Part shown: positions 63,031-64,000 of the stretch, one piece after another
Position numbering within the stretch: the first letter of the stretch is position 1
How the letters are laid out: every line of letters starts with the position of its first letter
Translations under genes and position numbers: made by a program
The notes under the pieces: generated by a model
What the model saw: only the letters and a program-made list of their open reading frames with translations
Databases searched by the model: none
Told to the model about the DNA's origin: nothing
Assembly (NCBI RefSeq): GCF_014107495.1
Contig: NZ_CP041969.1
Coordinates: 5,381,501-5,445,500 of the forward strand
Direction: 5' to 3'
DNA: 64,000 nt
From: Cohnella cholangitidis
GTDB lineage: Bacteria; Bacillota; Bacilli; Paenibacillales; Paenibacillaceae

Positions 63031-64000
63031 ATGAAGAAATTAACGCTTACACTCGCAACTTTTCTTTCGACGTTTATGGTTCTGTCCGCATGCGGGGGAA
63101 ACTCGAACAATGACGGGGCATCCCCGTCCTCGTCCGCGCCGGCATCGTCATCGGCGTCGACAACCCCGGAGTCGGCCAAAGACCCGGTAGAAGTCACGCT
63201 GGCGGGTTGGGGATCTTCGCCCGAGGAACAAGCGCTTTTACAGCAAGTATTGGACGAGTTCCAAGCGAAGAACCCGGACGTCAAAGTGAAGTACGAAGTT
63301 ATCGCCGATCAATATATGGACGTCATCAAGACGCGCCTCATAGGCAACGAAGCGCCGGACGTGTTCTACTTGGACGCCTTCGAAGCGCCGGCTCTGATCG
63401 AAAAAGACGTTTTGGAACCGCTTGACGGCTACGTGACGCCCGAATTCGACACGAACGACTTCGAAGCGCCAATGCTGAATGCCTTTAAATCGACAGACGG
63501 CAAAACCTATGGTTTCCCGAAAGACTATTCGACACTCGCGTTGTTCTACAACAAAAAAATGTTTGCCGACGCGAACATTGCCGCGCCTCCGGCTACTTGG
63601 GACGAGTTACTCGCGGTATCCGAGAAGCTGACGAAGAAAAACGGCAAAAAAGTCGAAGTTTACGGCTTGGGTCAAGCGCCCGAGTTGGCTCGCCAAATGT
63701 TCATGATCAACGCGTTCGGCGGCAAGTTGGTCGACGATCAAGGCAATGCGACGTTCGCCACGCCGGAAGCTGAAAAAGGATTATCGCTCGTTATCGATCA
63801 GCATACGAAAGCGCAAACGGCGGGTCAGCCTTCCGATGTCGGCGCCGGCTGGGGCGGAGAAATGTTCGGTCAGCAAAAAGCGGCGATGGTGCTCGAAGGC
63901 AACTGGGCGATCCCCTACATTCAGACGAACTTCCCGGAAGTGGATTTCGGAACCGCAGAAGTACCGACGGTCAACGGCAAAAAAGGCACGATGGCGTTCA
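63031..64000 (+). CDS. Sugar-binding lipoprotein of a CUT1 ABC importer (3' end beyond the window)
   Basis: The frame is open to the window end (323 complete codons). It starts MKKLTLTLATFLSTFMVLSACGG, a signal peptide with lipobox LSAC, followed by a serine/alanine-rich linker. VTLAGWGSSPEEQALLQQVL, APDVFYLDAFEAP and AAMVLEGNWAIPYIQTNFPE are features of family 1 solute-binding proteins. AAAAGGGAGGA precedes the ATG. It probably heads an importer whose permeases lie to the right, co-regulated with the debranching-like enzyme by LacI. Confidence 0.9.
   Translation, partial: MKKLTLTLATFLSTFMVLSACGGNSNNDGASPSSSAPASSSASTTPESAKDPVEVTLAGWGSSPEEQALLQQVLDEFQAKNPDVKVKYEVIADQYMDVIKTRLIGNEAPDVFYLDAFEAPALIEKDVLEPLDGYVTPEFDTNDFEAPMLNAFKSTDGKTYGFPKDYSTLALFYNKKMFADANIAAPPATWDELLAVSEKLTKKNGKKVEVYGLGQAPELARQMFMINAFGGKLVDDQGNATFATPEAEKGLSLVIDQHTKAQTAGQPSDVGAGWGGEMFGQQKAAMVLEGNWAIPYIQTNFPEVDFGTAEVPTVNGKKGTMAF

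Noticed and set aside
62631..63284. 217-codon - strand frame across the debranching-enzyme end and binding-protein start
   Set aside because: It runs through a hairpin and the signal-peptide region of a clear lipoprotein gene on the + strand.
1..64000. tRNA, rRNA or tmRNA genes, particularly as an attachment site beside the Tn7-like element
   Set aside because: No cloverleaf with a T-arm motif in the right setting was recognised by eye; a covariance-model scan would be decisive.

Overview
The window looks like a chromosomal segment of a spore-forming, Gram-positive, sugar-scavenging bacterium of the Paenibacillaceae type (Paenibacillus/Cohnella-like). The evidence is a GerA-type spore germination receptor operon, several lipoprotein-dependent ABC sugar importers, ROK and LacI regulators, many glycoside hydrolases and strong AAGGAGG-like ribosome binding sites. 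The genus is inferred from gene content, not proven. No rRNA, tRNA or CRISPR array was recognised.

Layout. (1) 0-8.1 kb: a tight + strand operon with nickel-pincer cofactor genes larB and larC, a NicO-type nickel transporter, a LarA-family 2-hydroxyacid racemase/epimerase, a decayed FGGY sugar kinase, two SDR dehydrogenases (one D-mannonate oxidoreductase-like) and uronate isomerase uxaC. It is closed by a strong hairpin. The setting suggests a sugar-acid (uronate/aldonate) pathway with a nickel-dependent epimerase. (2) 8.3-9.6 kb: a frameshifted RES-domain protein on the - strand. (3) About 9.7-25.0 kb: an AT-rich Tn7-like transposon. It has tandem 21-bp repeats at its left end, a decayed tniQ, a tyrosine recombinase and XRE regulator, an intact large tniQ/tnsD, a Gabija-like defence pair (OLD-family nuclease plus UvrD-like helicase) followed by a translationally coupled Mrr-like nuclease, then tnsA, tnsB (frameshifted) and tnsC. 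A duplicated terminator split by a 102-bp MITE-like insert follows tnsC. (4) 25.2-38.4 kb: an AraC-GH39 fusion on the - strand, divergent from an RbsABC-like importer operon with GH3, an esterase, a beta-phosphoglucomutase and a chemoreceptor. (5) 38.5-42.9 kb: a DUF554 protein and a patchwork of AT-rich accessory genes (two inverted kinase paralogues, a deoxyribosyltransferase-like protein), an IS1595 fragment, a broken AraC gene, and degenerate copies of pieces of genes found intact at 43-59 kb. (6) 42.9-47.0 kb: a gerA-type operon on the - strand (AA, AC, small D-like subunit, frameshifted AB). (7) 47.2-57.0 kb: a ROK repressor, then an operon with a ROK kinase-like protein, a NagB-like deaminase, a CUT1 sugar importer, GH4 and GH3. 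(8) 57.1-58.9 kb: a MacB-like permease/ATPase pair, followed by an alcohol dehydrogenase remnant. (9) 59.7-64.0 kb: a LacI regulator (frameshifted), a glycogen-debranching-like enzyme with a perfect palindromic operator, and the start of another sugar-binding lipoprotein cut by the window end.

The most notable items are: the Tn7-like element carrying a three-gene Gabija-plus-Mrr module; the relic of a large (about 16 kb) tandem duplication read from collinear fragments at 39.3, 42.3 and 42.6 kb; the LarABC/uronate cluster; and a 13-bp motif shared by two promoters inside the transposon that may be the XRE protein's operator. Six otherwise well-preserved genes are each broken by an apparent one-base loss in a homopolymer, so sequencing error must be weighed against genuine decay.
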